64,000 bases of DNA from Blumeriella jaapii (GCA_009599575.1 VWND01000007.1:806001-870000), one strand, 5' to 3'. Counted from the stretch's first letter, positions 34,060 to 46,216 are shown. Numbers and translations: made by a program. The notes: generated by a model not told the origin, from the letters alone.

Positions 34060-35000
34060 CTTGATGGCATTTTTAGCGAGGCGTCGAAACTTGTGTAGGG
34101 GTTGCTACGAATCTGTACATATAGGGTGGGACTAGTATGGCTATCATTGGGTCGCTCGCTGAAGAGCGTATAATTGTAATGTCTTTTGTAGTGCAATGTC
34201 TCGAATACAGAGCTTTCGGAAGCTCGAGAGCGATCTTCGTATTTGATCTTCCAATCTTCTCTGGCCATTCTTGATCAAAAATAGAAATAAAATTTGAAGT
34301 CACTTGAAGAACAACTGGAATATAGAAGGAGGACGTGGCGACGTCCTTCCGTCGTGGTGTAAGACGCACTGTACTTCTGCCTAAGAAGATGGACAAACAT
34401 GACGGTTTGTCGAGAATCTCGGTAGCTGCCGAGAGAACAATTTATCCAGGGAGGCAATGAGAGTAAGCAGAAAGTCAGATGATACTACAACCTCAAGGAG
34501 GCGCAGTGGTGTGTGTGCCTTAGTCCGCAGAAAATAGGTTTATAAACAAGATCCCTCCGAGCTACCCAATCTCAATCAGCACATAGCTCGAGAATACTGT
34601 ACATCGGCCAACCTCATCATTCACGCCGCCTCCTAGTTTATGGGTTGTTTCCAGCCTTTTCCATCTTCTCCATGTACGCTTTTCCCCTCTTTCCTCAATC
34701 CGCTGAAAGTGATGTCGTCAATCTTTACCGGTCCGGAGTCGTGAACAGTACCTGCGTTGGCCTCGAGTTTCTTGGTTTCAGAAACTACGAGTGCTACAGA
34801 GACACAGAGAGGTTACTAGTGGCTTAACATTGAAGGCCACACAAAAGACGAGCAGGACTAAGATGAGAGGTTAATGGCTAAAAGGATGGGCTTCCCTGTC
34901 ACTTACTGACCGTTGGCACATTATGCCCTTTTTTGGAAAGTCAGATAGAGAGCATCTAACTTCAGCGTTCCTGTTCTTACGAGTGTGTGGTCTGGAGTGA
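34060..35000. other. Intergenic region after MTC5
   Basis: About 940 bp without a supportable gene. Short plus-strand frames near 34645 have no family resemblance and no clear repeat is seen. Confidence 0.45.
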
Positions 35001-35622
35001 CTATGGCATGAGATGAGGCGTATCTCTGTCTTGGAGATGCTTCGGTTTTCCGTTTAAGATCTCGGGAAGCGCTTCCGCTCCTTGTGCTCTGTGGAAGACG
35101 CAGCACCAATCGTCGAGCGTCTGGCCACCGACTATACCGTTGACAAAGCCGAGCTTCGCATAGTGCCTCTGGACTTCAATTGACGGCTTGGAACCTTTCT
35201 TGACCCAATGTGTCTTCATGTTAGATCTTGACGCGAAACACATTGTTGGCCAAGGGCCTGACAGCAAGGACGGGAGAAGGATTGCAGGATTGAGTATGGT
35301 AATTTCTCTGACTCAAGAGGCCTTGATGCCGATCTCCTCAGATTCGAGGCGCAGGAGGAAGTCCACAATCTGTTGGCCAAGCATGCCTGGGAACGAGTCC
35401 CGTTGATTGTACACCGCATGACGCCGAGCGGCGATGATGAGGCCTAGAAGACCACGGGTACATACCCATTTTTACGGCTGTCGGTAGATGCTCCGTGATC
35501 GAGCCTCGAGGTAGACCTCGGATCTCAAAGAAAATGGGGACAATGATGGGGATCTTGAAAAGAAGTAAAGACTTGAGGTCGGGGTTCGAGGGTTCGAATG
35601 GTTTTGTGGCTGAGGTTCTCAA
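35001..35622 (-). pseudogene. Decayed ORF of unrecognised family with an in-frame TGA
   Basis: On the minus strand one frame reads as plausible protein from about 35435 to the TAG at 35001 (LIIAARRHAVYNQRDSFPGM, then IVDFLLRLESEEIGIKAS, then SRSNMKTHWVKKGSKPSIEV and GIVGGQTLDDWCCVFHRAQ). It is interrupted only by a TGA at 35313–35315. A neighbouring frame further upstream (35622 to about 35470) looks like its earlier part. No normal-sized GT–AG intron joins them or removes the TGA. I cannot name the family. An intact gene with an unusual structure is the alternative. Confidence 0.4.
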
Positions 35623-35733
35623 TCTTTCGTCTGCACTTTACAGATTAAATGAACACAAACAATTAAGGCTTGGCATTCAGCTGGAAGCATCTCAAACGCT
35701 AGTTGTCAAAAAGATGGCCGTCTAATTCCCAGG

Positions 35734-36596
35734 TCAGATACCATTCTTCTCCAAAAATTCCAACATCAACTTCGCAATCTTAGCCGTCTTAGTCTCCACT
35801 GCGAAATGTCCAGTATCCAACAAATGAATCTCGGCATCCGGTAAATCCCTCTTGAAAGCAGTAGCTCCTTGCGGCACGAAAATGGCGTCGCCCTTGCCCC
35901 AGAAAGCAATGAGCGGAACCTGCGACTTTCGAAAGTACTCCTGAAACTTCGGATATAGGGGGAGGTTGGTTCGGTAGTCGTAGAAGAGATCAAGTTGGAT
36001 CTGATGGTTGCCAGGCCGCTCCATCAGCGCGAAGTCGAGGTATGGGGCTTCAGGTGCGAAGGGCTGGTCGTGAGAGCCGTTTGCATACTGCCAGATTGTT
36101 GCTTCGAGCGTGAGAACGGCTCCTGCGATGACTTTGCGTTGCTCTTCAGTGTCATTGATCCATAAGGATTGGATCGGAGCCCAAAACTCTCCCAGGCCTT
36201 CCTCATAGGCATTGCCATTCTGCGTGAAGATCACTTGGATTGCTTCTGGCCGCTGGAGAGCGAGCCGGAAGCCAGTGGGTCCTCCGTAATCGAAGACATA
36301 AGGGGAGAACTTTTTGATTTCGAGGACATCCAGAAAGGATGCGATACTCGTGGCTATGTTTTAAAGCTGTAGGAGTACTTGCGCTCGTCAGGGACTTCGG
36401 TGAAGCCGAAGCCGGGCAGGTCTGGTGCGATAACGCGGTACTTGTGACTGAGAAGAGGGATGAGGTTTCGGAACTGATGAGACGAGCTGGGGAAGCCATG
36501 GAGGAGAAGAATGACTGGGGCCTCCTTGGGTCCTGCTTCACGGTAGAATATCTTCAGACCGTCGGCAGCAACGAACTCAGTAGTGTAAGCAGCCAT
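35734..36596 (-). pseudogene. Alpha/beta hydrolase (haloalkane-dehalogenase/epoxide-hydrolase type) with one frameshift
   Basis: Family: alpha/beta-hydrolase fold. The N-terminal frame from 36596 reads ILLLHGFPSSSHQFRNLIPLL (oxyanion HGFP motif) and VIAPDLPGFGFTEVP. The second frame carries VFDYGGPTGFRLALQ (nucleophile-elbow region with Asp), the cap, then LIAFWGKGDAIFVP and LLDTGHFAVE with the catalytic His. The first frame ends just after KYSYSFK at a T-run at 36359–36362 and the next starts directly after it. One extra base in that run would join them as one ~287-residue protein. No normal-sized intron fits, since the nearest GT–AG pairs are only 25 or 42 nt apart. Either a recent frameshift or a homopolymer sequencing error; the otherwise intact sequence favours a young event or an error. 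Confidence 0.75.
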
Positions 36597-37186
36597 AGCT
36601 TGAATCGAGATACTGAAATGTTTGAAAGAACCAAGTGCATAGATGAACATGTGAATGTTGTCGCATCATGGAAAGCTGCCACTCTTTATGTGCTCCGCTT
36701 GGAGACCCACTCCAACATTTCGCGATTGTGTATACTCATGGGATAGCTGTGGTACGTTAATAATGTTATGCATGGTAAGCACTTGCATACAATCTAAGAA
36801 CACCCCGAACTCACTCAAGCTTGAATTTGATTCTAAAGATGATGATGATAGCAGGTAGTTTGTAAGCTGCCCACACCGATGTGGTGGAACAACGTCCAAT
36901 AGAGAAGCGCTCCAGCCTTACTCCGGGGTAGATCGACACGCCCCAGTGATTCCTTGAGACTCCAGGATTGGACAAAAATGAATTCATAAACTTTGAGACG
37001 TATTGGCAAGCCCTTTGGGCTTTGAAATGCCAATCAAGTCTTTCGCATCGAAAACCAGCCGAGCAAAACATTCCAGGGCAACAAAATTCCGTTAGTCTAA
37101 TGACATATATTAATAATCGAGGTTCAACAAGTCCTTAGGATGGTTTTTGCTAAGTACTTACCTTATTCCTTTCGTCATATGATCAT
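36597..37186. other. Intergenic region, hydrolase / P450
   Basis: About 590 bp between two same-strand genes. Holds the presumed hydrolase promoter and P450 3' region; no gene is seen. Confidence 0.45.
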
Positions 37187-39063
37187 TTACTGCCCCGACA
37201 CATTACCATCTCGCAAGCTGATACGACAAGGAAGGCCGCCTTCCATCGGCAATGTAAGGCTATTCTTACTGATCCGCTCCTTGTCTTCGGTAAGCTCGAT
37301 ATCAAAGTTCATTTGCAATGTAGCAATGACTTGTACAGCAATAGCTAGTGCCATTGACTTCCCCAGACACGTTCTTGGACCACCATTGAAGACTGGGTAT
37401 TCGAATGCAGTTTTGGATATCAAAGCGCCGTCTGCCAACCACCGTTCTGGGTTGAAATCCTCGGCATCTTCACCCCAAATGAGTCGAGATCTGTTCATAG
37501 CCCAAGGAGACCACAGCAGGATAGACGACTTTGGCAAGAAGGTGCCGTCAGGCAGAGTCGTAGCTTTCTCACATTGCTTAAGCTCGAATGGTACAGGGGG
37601 GTATAATCTCAGCGCTTCATAGAAAACGGCTGTAACGTAGGGGAGGGCGACTGGTCGGAAACGGGCGTGGTCAAGTTCTTGGTCGATGGGCGTGTTTGAC
37701 TCTTTTGAAGCGCATAGCTCAATCATCTGCATAACCTCTCGTCTGATTGCCTCGATTTTACTAGGATTCCGCATAAGAAGATAGAAAGTCCATGTTAGTG
37801 CTTGGGCAGTCGTATCTCTACCTACGGAAATTCAGCCATTGGTTTTCTTCATTACCAGACTGAGCTTACCGGCAGAAAGGTAATTCAGGGCAGCATCTGC
37901 AACCATGTCTTGATCGTCGATAGAATCTAACAAGGAATTGATCAAGCTTCCAGACATCGAAGCTAAAGGATCTATACTTCCAGCAATAGATCTGTGTACT
38001 TTACTCTTCCTAGTTTCGATAGCACTGGTAACAATCTTGGAACCAAATTCTTTGACTGTCTTGACTGATTTTCTGAACTTTGTTCCAAGGAACATCTCTG
38101 TAATTTGCCACAAGGGGTTCTGAAATCTTTCACCAGTGGCACCTGAGGCGTAGTCGAACGCCTTAGAGAAGGGATCCGAGCTATGCATATCCATCTGTGC
38201 AACATTCAGCTGCAAGTAATCGCACATTTTGATGACTGGGGGGCCAGAAATGGGAGAATCTTACATCGTACGCAGTTCTACCCATAATCTGTGTAGTCAA
38301 CTCGAGGAAGACTTCCTCCAAATCAATCATGCTGCCACTTTCCATACCCTGGAGAAATTTTACAGTCTCGTTGAGGTAGGCAGGAAGAACAACACCAGTC
38401 AGTATCTTCAGGTTGGCATTGTTCAAGAATTGAAGACCGGCTTTTCGCTGGACTCTCCACAGATCACCGTCGGCATTGATGATGCCGTTTCCTGCTCAGT
38501 GTAAGCTCCCAGTCCTGGAAATAAAGTAGAGCGGCCCGAATACCAAACAGATCCCACGAACGTCTCTTGAAAAAGTCACCTTTAGCGAAAATCCCCTCAT
38601 TTTTAAAAACATACTCAAGGTTCTTCGGATCATTGATTACTACTCCACCTGGCAACGAAGGGACTGAAATTAGGAATGTCTCAAATCCGAACTGACGTTC
38701 GCATTTGACAAACCAAGAGAACAGCTTGTGGCGCGCCTGAAGGAATTGGATACCATTTCCCACAAGGGGCAAGGTGTTGGGAGGTCGTCTTCACATGGTG
38801 GTCAGCAAACAAGCTTGAGGCGCTGTCTTTGATTTTCATGCGAAAAGTAAAAGTCAATAAAGCTTCAATAGGACCATCCAGAATTCGGGATGAACACCCG
38901 TTTTTCAATATTGTTGTTTCTGAGAGAAAGCAGTGACATAACGAATCAAATCGACGGCTCACCTTAAGGCCCTTCCATTTCGCGTTATAGTTGGACTTCG
39001 AAACAGAAAATACACAGCAGTGAAAACGCACGTCAACAGCAACAGAATGGCTGATGCGTGCAT
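37187..39063 (-). CDS. Cytochrome P450 (CYP52-like clade), 5 exons
   Basis: Microsomal heme monooxygenase. Exons on the minus strand: 39063–38963, 38788–38544, 38491–38265, 38194–37870, 37821–37187; the sum of 1533 nt gives 510 residues, a normal P450 length. An N-terminal membrane anchor (AILLLLTCVFTAVYFLF) is followed by the Pro-rich hinge RRPPNTLPLVGNG. The I-helix AGRDTTA motif forms across the last intron. The K-helix ExxR is in EALRLYPP, and the heme-binding loop is FNGGPRTCLGK with the ligand Cys. Sequence style resembles the fungal alkane/fatty-acid hydroxylase (CYP52-like) group, but the substrate is not deducible. No pathway partners lie next to it. Confidence 0.93.
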
Positions 39064-39258
39064 CTCGTGATGTGTAGCTGGAGGGAAGAGGTGTCGTTCT
39101 TTGGGTTCAAGAAGGCGTTACGATGTCTTGGCGCCGGCCTTATTTTTTCAACTCCAACGTTACTTAACCAGTATCCGACACGCCGACGACCTATACAAAA
39201 GCATCATCCTCTTCCTGCTTTGTAGTTTTCTCCCAATCGACTTGCATTTGAAGCCACG

Positions 39259-40294
39259 ATGGTTCTTCTTTGCCCTCGAATACACTTCTATGAGATCAAC
39301 GATCAAGCTTGGTAGCCGCCTCTCAATTCCTTACCCAAAGCTCTACTGACTCAACAATCCGCTAGGTTCCCTCAATACCTCCGCGAAAAGGTCCAATCCT
39401 GCCTCACTCTCTGCTGGACTTTCCGAGTTCCCATCTTGCAGAAAGCATCGCCAGCTCAGCTTGTCGCCAACACCCTCCACCGAACGCTCGCTGACGATGT
39501 CACGAACTATACCTACGTTGATTTTTGTGCAGGCGCAGGAGGCCCTACACCCTTCATTGAGAAGGATTTAAACGCTCAATTGCACTCTCATGTACCTGCT
39601 TCTTCGTCTGCGACCTCAACCAGTGGCTCCAAGGCGGCACCGAATTTGCGGTCTTCGAGAACGTCTGCACCTACAAATGATGCAGTGCAGTTCATCTTGA
39701 CGGATCTACATCCCCACATACCAGATTGGACAGATGCGTCGAAGCGCAGTGAGCACCTGAGCTTCGTTTCTGAGTCGGTAGATGCTGCCAATGCTCCTTC
39801 GAGTCTCAATGGGGCGGATGGGAGGAAGATATTTCGGTTGTATAACCTTGCATTTCACCATTTCGAAAACAAGCTTGGGATGGCCATTCTGAAGAACACA
39901 ATCGAGACTGCCGATGGGTTTGGGTATGATGTTGCTTCAAAAGCTTGAGCAGTGAAACACTGACAATCTCCGCAGTATTTTTGAGCTTCAAGAGCGAACC
40001 TTTTCCTCTCTGTTGACCATATTTGGCATGGGTCTGTTGATGTTCGCTATCACCCCTTTTTACTTCTGGCGGTCTCCGGGCCACCTCTTCTTCACATACG
40101 TGATACCCATAATACCCTTTGTACTTGTCTTCGACGGTTACGTCTCCTCGTTACGTACGAGGAGTGCTGAAGAGGTACAAGCGCTGATGAAAGAGTGTGG
40201 AGCTTCATGTGACGATTGGACTGTCAAGAGCGGGCATGAACAACATACCTGGCCCACTGGATACATGACTTGGGTCATTGGCCTTAAGAAGTGA
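39259..40294 (+). CDS. Putative SAM-dependent methyltransferase-like protein with C-terminal membrane segments, 3 exons
   Basis: Exons 39259–39311, 39366–39923 and 39976–40294 give 309 residues. The start MVLLCPRIHFYEINDQAWFPQYLREKV is created by the first splice. A Rossmann-like motif YVDFCAGAGGPTP (about residue 70) resembles SAM-binding motif I, and the later LYNLAFHHFENKLGMAIL and GIFELQERTFSSLL fit the rest of the fold. Two hydrophobic stretches (about residues 205–245) suggest membrane attachment. The family is widespread in ascomycetes and, as far as I know, uncharacterised. Substrate and true methyltransferase activity are unknown. Confidence 0.8.
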
Positions 40295-40425
40295 GTGCTG
40301 CCACGTCAGAGCCGGGTTACACACAATCACCAGTTAGACCTACGTCCCCCAATGATACTTGCAGTCTCGCCGTCATCACACGTGATAAACGATTAGAGCT
40401 TTTTATTTTGTACATTTGGTATCCG

Positions 40426-41301
40426 TCATGAAGTCGACTTTGCATGCTTAGTCATGATGAAACCGAAGTATTCGAAGCCTCCTGCCCCGTCGGGGTCATC
40501 AATAACATGAACCTCCAGCTTCCACTTCCCTTCTCTCTCCAACAAAGGTTTCATGAAGTGTGGTTGACGGTAAGTGATATAAAGCCATTTCCCACCCGGC
40601 TTCAGAACTCTTGCAACCTACGCCACCATTAGTATCCCAGCCACTGTTCTCTATGCCAAATCACCCCCAGATTCAGAGCCACAGCGTGATATGGGAAGAG
40701 CATACCTCGTCCACATAGGCGCCAACATTTGTCCTCACATCCTCCGGCGGATCCCACAAACTCCCATGAATAAAAGCATCCAGAGTCCCCTTATCAATCC
40801 CCACATCTATACTGTCTTCTTGGAGATCCAACTTCCGCACATCCATGACCAACCATTTTTGCCCCAGCTCAGCGTACTTGGCCAGCATAGCATTTATCAC
40901 CACCTGCGAGAAGTCCACGCAGATCTGATGTCTGTAGCCTTCTTGGTAGAGATCATACGTCAACGTACTTGTGGTATTTTAGCAGCTTTACATCACGCTC
41001 AGGAAACATAGAGGAATAGATTACCTATTCCCACAACCCAAGTGCAGCAACACCTCAGGACCACCGGGCGCCGGCAACCACGTCTCGAAAAACCTCTTCA
41101 GCTTCCCGAAATCGCGGAACCACTCGAAAGACTTCATATCCGCACCCTCTGCAGCTTCATTCTCGGCGGCGTAGCGATTGTCCCAGACTGCGGGAAAAAT
41201 TAGCACGTTTTTGACAGTGGGAGAGAGTCTCGAGCGTGAGATAAAATTACAAGCTTACATTCGGGGTGAGAGAGCTCTTCCAGCTCCTTCTCGGACGACA
41301 T
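40426..41301 (-). CDS. Class I methyltransferase, EEF1A-KMT4/METTL13-N-like, 4 exons
   Basis: Exons on the minus strand: 41301–41259, 41187–41025, 40967–40706, 40617–40426; the sum of 660 nt gives 219 residues. Spliced sequence shows FWDNRYAAE at the start, FEWFRDFGKLKRFFE, SAM-binding motif I LLHLGCGNSTLTYDLYQEGYRH, then KWLVMDVRKLDL and the motif GIDKGTLDAFIHG, followed by RVLKPGGKWLYITYRQPHF. This is the signature of the EEF1A lysine methyltransferase 4 family. Whether it modifies eEF1A in this fungus is inference. Convergent with the preceding gene, with a 131-bp gap. Confidence 0.88.
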
Positions 41302-43190
41302 CGCAGGACCGAGGAATCAGAGGTGAAGCGACTAGAGAAGTAGTGTACAAGAAATGGCGAGGTGTTCGGCGAATAGGCGCCTTGTGAAAAGCGAAGCCAT
41401 CTTGACGTGGGTGCGCCAGTAGTGTGGTAAGCGAATTGTGGTTCCGTAGGTACGACATCCATCTCAAACTGTGGGCACCTATTTCCGTTTCCTTTTCTAA
41501 TGCTTCCAATTATTTGCTTGCTGGAAGCAGGAGCCACTTTCTATTACGAACGGCTTTCTCGTAGATCCAAGATTCGACGACACGCCATGAGAGAAGAAGG
41601 GATTTGCTAATCGCTCTTCACCACTCGTCAAGCACAGATCCATGGAAAGAGAAAAATTATCCTTGCTATACTGTATTATGAAGCTTTCTGGCCTATACGA
41701 GATACTCCCAGGCCAACCCTTTTAATGTACCATGACTTCTTTCTTACTCCTTGCTTCGGACCCCCAGCTCAGCCCTGATGATCACGTTTTCTTGTTTACT
41801 TTGCGCGGATATGTAAAGACACTAAGTGCGCCTACCTAGTCTCGCTATCTTCTCAGGTCTCTTCTCAGCCGTGGGGAAGGTCGTAGAAGTGGTAAATGGA
41901 GCGTGAACAGGGCAGAAGTGGTAGAGATATCACGTGATAACACACGTGCCAGCGTGTCGAGATCGCGTTAGGCAGTCATGTCCAAAGTGCTTCTACCCAA
42001 AACGCTCCTTAGAAACGCAGAAGAGAACAAATCGAACAGAACAACCAAGATCGCATACCAGAGCGGTTTCGACCCCTCCTTGTGAAGGTGGGTACGAAAG
42101 GCCTCGTCGGTCTCATGATTCGTGGCCAGCGCCACGCCAAATACCACCCACACGATTTCTTCCCGATCGGAGGAACTAGTGTTGATGATCCATCAAGCCC
42201 AGAAGATACAGGTAGAGGATCCCGACCACGTACTCCAGTCCGAAAGCTATTTCCAAGAAGCGGGGCGAGGACTCTGTTGTCCTTAGGGACACATCGGATA
42301 AGCAGTGTTTTGGTGAGACACATGTCGACAGAGAGCGTGCAGATTCGTGCCGGGCAGAGTTACGCGACAGAGGCGTGGCCGACGGATTCCTTCCTGATGT
42401 GCCGTGCGGGGGCTCTCGGCTACAGGTAGAGGAGATGGGCATGACCCTAACCCAAATGAATTTTTTTTTTGCATTCTGACATTGCAACAGTTCTGTTCTT
42501 GCGAGACGGGTTCTGTGAATGGGTAAGGAGGTAACTGATGCAACTTCTCGGCGTGGCAACTGGCGTCTCTGCAGGCCTACTCATCGACGTCGAAAATGAG
42601 AAGCTCGAGAGTTGGGCAGGACTGGTAGGATGTGAAGGTGTATCGGCGCTCCACGATGAAGTTTCCTTCGCGAGGCTGAGAACTGAAGGCGAGGCTTATT
42701 TGCAGAATATGCAACATGAGGGGAACAATGCTATCACAACGTATTGTGTGTACAAGGCTCAGGTGATGGTCACCAGCGGAAGGCTATCTTGTATGATCTT
42801 TGGCTGGAGAGGATTGCGACCGAAAAGGTTAACATGTAAAAGTTGGAGGACGAAAGAAGGAAGTTGAGGAACGAGAAGCATGCAAGGAAGCATGCAAAAA
42901 AGGCCACTAACGACTTGAGAATGAAGTTGCTGCAAGGAAGATATCAGAAGAAGGTGAAGGACAACAAGCATGCAAGAGAGACCGCCGAGGACCCGAAAAC
43001 TCAGGATAGGAGCAAGTAAAGGGGCTGAAGCGATAAACTGAATAAGTGCTCACATTGAAGCTTTCACTCATATGAATCTTTGCACTGGGATTTGGCAGCC
43101 GTTAATTGTGGCGTGAACCCTTAATCGTAATATACAAGCGGGCACTTCACAACACGCCTCTAGTACCATAATCAATCGCTGTCAACAGTT
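41302..43190. other. Gene-poor 1.9-kb region with unresolved coding traces
   Basis: No firm gene. On the minus strand two hydrophobic segments in neighbouring frames (FLEIAFGLEYVVGILYLYLL near 42180–42240 and WYAILVVLFDLFSSAFL near 42010–42060) hint at a small membrane protein, but no splice model joins them cleanly. On the plus strand 42538–42867 is open, and the basic helix-like stretch after it (42835–43018) is in another frame with repeated GCATGCAAG words. Both are too weak to call. Confidence 0.35.
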
Positions 43191-44709
43191 CTAATTCATT
43201 TCCTCGTCAGTGTCCTGTCCGCCATATCGCTGGCTCTGACTAGGAGCCATGCCTAGTCCCCTACCCTTGGCACGCTCACGCTTGATCCTTGCGGTCTCTT
43301 CTCTCCGGTCTACCTTATCGATATCGACAGCATCATCGTCGTCCTCGTCATCAATTTGCTCAGGGCGACTGGACTGCGTTCCACGCGGCTCGTCGTCGTC
43401 GTCCTCTTCATCTTGAGCTCGATTCTTCTCCTCTCTCTGAGCATACTTCACATATCGTCGCAGGACCTCGTCATCATGGAAATTGCTCAGACCAAACATC
43501 TGCAAAGCATTAGCAAACCAGATTGAGTGCAGATTCGAGGTACGTACGGCATCGCAGCCAACCTCGACACATTTGGCCTTCTTCTCAGTCTCGTCAGGCC
43601 TGTTTGGGTCGCGAAACAGGGTACCCTGCTGGTTGATGTAATCTATGAGATACTCTCTTTCGTAAGAATGGTTGCACTGGTCGTTGCTGTAAGGGTGCTC
43701 CATGATTCTGGCGCTCAACGGACATTTCAGATTGACCGAAGCACCAGCTATAACCACATCATCGTCACTGTCCTCAACCTCGTTATTCGTGTTATCTGTG
43801 GTGTTGTTGCGCCGTCTTCGGGATCTTGCATCTGTACCTCCATCTTCTTCCGGAAAGAAGGTGCTAGAATGAGGTGGAAGGACGCCGCCACCAGGGTTCC
43901 GAGCCGCATGCACGGCACCTTTGAAGCCCTTGAAATCATTGTGATCGGCATATCTTGAGATAGGGATCAGCTTGGCTTTAAAGCAATAATCGGAACACGT
44001 ACCGGGAGCGCTTAGTCCTCGAATTGTACCTGGTAGCATAGTCATCCTTCGCTATCTTGAGCAACGCAAGTGCACTCAAGTTTTCGTCGTCTTCGACCAG
44101 AAGCTCGGGATCTTCTTCTTCGCTCTCCTCACCACTTCCGGAATGAACTCGTCGTCTACGAGAAGCTGGGGGCTGAGGCACCGGGACGGAAGCAATCGTC
44201 TCACTCAGATCTCGAAAGATGGATGCTTGCATTGAGAGCTCGTCGCCGAAATCAATCAATTCGATGATTGCTGCCTCTGCCTTCTTTGTGATGTCTGGAA
44301 CTTTCTTCTCCAGCTGCTTAGTGAACATCTCTTCATTCTTTTCGCTATCGGGTATCTTGTCATCGACGTCGGCTTGGGCATTTCTTTTGCGTTTCTCGAT
44401 CTGTTTCTTGAGAGCATCCTGCCGGGTTGTGAGGCGCTCGTTCGCGTCTCCAGCAGCAGCTGTGATCGCTGAGATAGCACCCTTGATATGCGTCTTGTAC
44501 TTGTTGGAGGCATGGGCATTGTATAGCGCAATTAATTTTTGCTGAGCTTCTGTCGATAGTGGGCAAGCCGGAGGTTCGTAAGGAGGCAGTTCCGCTTGAG
44601 GCGCCTGCTGCGGACGAGAAGATGTTTCGGAAGATATAGGCTGGCGGCGAGGAGCTGGAGAAGCGGCTTCACTGGCCCGGGACCGGTTTACAAGTCTTCT
44701 AGTCGACAT
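43191..44709 (-). CDS. NSE2: SMC5/6 complex SUMO E3 ligase, NSE2/MMS21, 3 exons
   Basis: Exons on the minus strand: 44709–44003, 43953–43548, 43499–43191; the sum of 1422 nt gives 473 residues. N-terminal helices (about residues 50–175, with RKRNAQADVDDKIP and IIELIDFGDELSM) are the SMC5-binding coiled part. The zf-Nse SP-RING is LKCPLSARIMEHPYSNDQCNHSYEREYLIDYI followed by KCVEVGCDA, with the Cys and His ligands in place. The splice at GCDA|MFGLSN removes a 48-nt intron that is in frame and stop-free, so retention would insert 16 residues. A long acidic, probably disordered tail follows the RING. The protein sumoylates repair and cohesion substrates in the nucleus. Confidence 0.88.
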
Positions 44710-45624
44710 GGTGAGCGTGCATTTGCTTCTAGTGATGTTCCGATATTGAACGCGTTTTGTGATGTGGTGGAGGACGCGATCGTGCAGTTCGGAAGTACCT
44801 CGGCGATGGCGGCACATTTGATAGAGGGACACCTGATGCGATCGACGTTGTCGGCTTGACTCGCTACAAACACGCAAGGTACCTTTTGGAAGACCAAATG
44901 TTTGGCATCAACGGTAATATCCAGAAGCAATCGCATCTTCTTCAGCCTCGTTTAGATTGAGCGGCCTTTTAGGGAAAAGACGTCTTTCAGCTTTCATTCT
45001 GTCCTGACTTGCCTTGCGTTTGTTATGATTTGATGGTACACTTCGGTCTTGCTCTTAACTACTTACAGTACTAGCTCTTTCTCGAGGCATCTTGAATTCC
45101 TATGGACGGCAAATAGAAGCTAATCCATCCCTCCCTTCTGCGAAACTGGAGAGGCGTAATCGAGCCAGCAATTCAAGCTGGCTCAGAACCGCCGCAGCTA
45201 GTCATAAGCGATTCTCGTGTCTCTTATGACCTAGTGAGAGCATGTGTATAGGTAAGTAGGTAGGCTTGACAATCAAAGTGTTGACATTCGTCCACTTTGA
45301 ATGGTTATGGTAACATCCAAGTAGAGAGGAATAGAAGTAGTAGATGAATCCAGGTTGAGGATGTAAAACTCAGCAGGATACCAATTCCTACACGATGATG
45401 GGGTTTCTTTTTCTCTTTTCCTTTTCTGAAGTAATTGTCATCAGAAGGAAAGGACTTATCCGGGTCCTTGCCGAAGCAAATCCCGTCCACATCTCCACAA
45501 CACCCTCCCCACTTTCCTTGACCATGTTCGCTCACTACAGTTGTTCTACTTAACAACAACCATAAAGTCATCTCTCCTATCTCTTTCGCATATCCGTATT
45601 CGTTTTATTCTCTTCTACTAAACA
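44710..45624. other. Intergenic region, NSE2 / small unknown gene
   Basis: 915 bp of divergent intergenic sequence. No gene is seen; one ACAGTACTAG motif lies near 45066. Confidence 0.45.
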
Positions 45625-46216
45625 ATGGCACCCAAAGGTCCTTACAAATTGTGCACAGTCAATACTGCACCCGAGCGAGCAAAGCGCCTGGTTGGGCGGG
45701 TTGTCGAGGACGTGAAGGAAGAATACACGATCCACCATGTTGAAAATGCCGAGAGTATGTGTTTGCTGCTGCTGTTCTTCAATATTGATAAAAACACGAA
45801 ACCTACATGGGTTTCCGAACTCGGAATGTTATTCATGTTATCGAAGCATGACGCCCAACACGAGATATAGCTTGCTGATCCCAACCAGGAGTTGAAGACG
45901 TCCGAGCCATGTGCGAGAGGAATAAACCAGATGTCTTGGTAGGGCACAAATTTCCTTAAAATTTCTTCCATTATAACCTCCAGGCGCTGGATCCCAGGGG
46001 TGGTACAAGTAATAGATGGTACCTCGCTGACACAATCCGAAGTTCTGTGCTTCAATGTGGACCAAAGAAGAGAGCGACGAGATCCAAAGGATAGCGAAAG
46101 AAGTCGTCCCAGAAATCAAGACGATGGCTATTCCGCAGGGACTGCAAGTTGAGAAGGGGCCTGATGCCGTCGTCGAGTTCTTGAAGGAGAAGTGGCCTGG
46201 GTTGGTTGGCGATTAA
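45625..46216 (+). CDS. Small conserved-looking protein of unknown function, 3 exons
   Basis: Exons 45625–45754, 45889–45938 and 46043–46216 encode 117 residues: APERAKRLVGRVVEDVKEEY, HHVENAERVEDVRAMC, KPDVLFCASMWTKEESDEI, then IAKEVVPEIKTMAIPQGLQV and VVEFLKEKW. The alternation of predicted strands and helices resembles a small Rossmann/flavodoxin-like fold. I do not recognise the family. The model is supported by phase and by the unspliced frame ending at 45870. Introns here (134 and 104 nt) are longer than elsewhere in the window. Confidence 0.65.

Noticed and set aside
23756..39063. Secondary-metabolite cluster (MFS pump, P450, hydrolase)
   Set aside because: The genes are separated by UBC13, MTC5 and gene-poor stretches, and no core synthase is present.
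42439..42452. Telomere-like CCCTAACCC
   Set aside because: A single partial unit, not an array; chance match.
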